Part shown: positions 5,780-6,589 of the stretch, one piece after another | Layout: every line of letters starts with the position of its first letter | Numbering within the stretch: the stretch's first letter is position 1 | NCBI GenBank assembly: GCA_015485375.1 | Contig: WFTU01000192.1 | Location: 1 to 6,589 of the forward strand | Length of the DNA stretch: 6,589 nucleotides | Direction of reading: 5' to 3' | Source: Paracoccaceae bacterium | Lineage (GTDB): Bacteria; Pseudomonadota; Alphaproteobacteria; Rhodobacterales; Rhodobacteraceae | Position numbers and translations under genes: made by a program | Notes under the pieces: model-generated | Told to the model about the DNA's origin: nothing | The model's database searches: none | The model's input: only the letters and a program-made list of their open reading frames with translations

Positions 5780-5806
5780 AGGACCGGGGAACTTGTCTCC
5801 GGTCCT
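5780..5806 (+). terminator. Hairpin after luxI, likely terminator
   Basis: AGGACCGGGGA (5780-5790) and TCTCCGGTCCT (5796-5806) pair over 11 positions with one G-U wobble and a 5-base loop ACTTG. The stem is strong, but the sequence after it (CTAACGCC) lacks a T tract, so it is not a classical intrinsic terminator. It starts 33 bases after the luxI stop, where a terminator would be expected. It could also act as a 3' stabilising structure. Confidence 0.55.
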
Positions 5807-5852
5807 CTAACGCCTTATGTCGGAAGCACTTCCAGACAGACGAGGCCGCATC

Positions 5853-6589
5853 ATGGCAAGAAAACCGATTCCCGCAAACGAAAAAACCGAGGACCGCGGC
5901 AAGTCGCGCGATATCGGACCGCTGCGCGGGTTGTTCCCGTTTCTGAAGCCCTACAAGTGGCTGATGATCGGGGCAGGGATCGCACTGGTGTTTACGGCCG
6001 TTGTCTCGCTGGTTCTGCCCATGGCGGTGCGTCAGGTGGTGGACGGCTTTTCCATGGATCGTCTGGCGGATATGGACCGCTATTTTGCCGCCACGATCTT
6101 TATCATGGGCGCGCTGGCCATCGGAACCGGTATGCGGTTCTACCTTGTGACCCGCCTTGGCGAACGTGTGATCGCCGACATCCGTATGGAGGTCTATAAC
6201 AAGGTTATCGGCCTCAGCCCCGCATTTTATGAAAAAATCATGACCGGAGAGGTGCTGTCGCGCCTCACGACCGATACAACCCTGATCTTGTCGGTCATCA
6301 GCTCCTCGGTCTCGGTGGCCTTGCGCAACGTGCTGATGATGTTTGGCGGGTTGATATTCATGTCGGTTACCTCGCTGAAAATGACTGGACTGGTGCTGCT
6401 GATGGTGCCGGTGGTGATCATCCCTATTCTGGTGTTGGGCCGCAAACTCCGCGCGCTCAGTCGCGAAAGTCAGGATAAGATTGCCCAGAGTTCGGGCGAG
6501 GCTTCCGAGACCCTGCTGGCCGCGCAAACCGTGCAGGCCTATACGCACGAGGCCGAAAGCCGCAAAAGCTTTGACGGGCTGACCGAGGC
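5853..6589 (+). CDS. MsbA-like ABC exporter, 3' truncated
   Basis: This is the N-terminal 245 residues of a half-size ABC exporter; the frame runs open off the right edge, so the nucleotide-binding domain is outside the window. The visible part is the type I ABC exporter transmembrane domain: helices at about 37-58 and 77-97, the intracellular-loop signature TRLGERVIADIRMEVYNKV (100-118), then FYEK and TGEVLSRLTTDTTLI, and a further hydrophobic helix pair around 155-200. SSGEASETLLAAQTVQAY near the end is typical of the second intracellular loop. It looks most like the alphaproteobacterial MsbA-related permease/ATPase family (TIGR02204 as I recall it). The ribosome-binding site GAGG at 5842-5845 lies 7 bases before the ATG. 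A weak promoter-like pair CTTGTC (5792-5797) and TTATGT (5815-5820), 17 apart, overlaps the hairpin upstream. The substrate cannot be told from this portion. Confidence 0.9.
   Translation, partial: MARKPIPANEKTEDRGKSRDIGPLRGLFPFLKPYKWLMIGAGIALVFTAVVSLVLPMAVRQVVDGFSMDRLADMDRYFAATIFIMGALAIGTGMRFYLVTRLGERVIADIRMEVYNKVIGLSPAFYEKIMTGEVLSRLTTDTTLILSVISSSVSVALRNVLMMFGGLIFMSVTSLKMTGLVLLMVPVVIIPILVLGRKLRALSRESQDKIAQSSGEASETLLAAQTVQAYTHEAESRKSFDGLTE

Noticed and set aside
1..6589. CRISPR arrays, tRNA or rRNA genes, insertion sequences.
   Set aside because: No regularly spaced repeats, cloverleaf-like sequence, transposase-like protein or terminal repeats were seen on reading both strands.

Overview
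The window looks like chromosomal DNA of an alphaproteobacterium, probably of the Rhodobacteraceae/Roseobacter type. This is inferred from the high G+C of most genes, the style of the LuxR/LuxI pair and the MsbA-like ABC exporter. No 16S or other strong taxonomic marker is present. It holds five plus-strand genes packed as an operon, a small low-G+C divergent region, a quorum-sensing pair, and the start of an ABC transporter.

Region 1 (1-4009) is a tight run of five genes with gaps of about 19 to 33 bases. They are: the 3' part of a LolA/DUF4412-like protein; an orphan single-domain ParA-type ATPase; a membrane-anchored TPR protein; a large dynamin-superfamily GTPase whose G domain reads like eukaryotic EHD proteins and which carries two C-terminal membrane helices; and a small protein resembling the FtsH (M41) peptidase domain with a degenerate zinc motif (YEAGH instead of HEAGH). 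Together they suggest an uncharacterised inner-membrane organising or remodelling module. The grouping is seen; the function is inferred.

Region 2 (4010-4490) has no plus-strand gene. It contains an inverted repeat (4120-4146), then a convincing minus-strand unit: a 62-residue ORF of unknown function (4414 to 4226) followed by a Rho-independent terminator (4219 to 4180). The 76 bases between this ORF and luxR form a short AT-rich divergent promoter region. It ends in a 20-base lux-box-like palindrome (4475-4494) that overlaps the luxR start codon.

Region 3 (4491-5747) is a LuxR-type autoinducer receptor followed 57 bases later by a LuxI-type acyl-homoserine-lactone synthase with the expected catalytic residues. 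LuxI would make the signal and LuxR would bind it. The palindrome's position suggests that LuxR represses its own gene and/or activates the divergent small gene. A hairpin after luxI (5780-5806) separates it from region 4, the 5' part of an MsbA-like ABC exporter (5853 to the window end).
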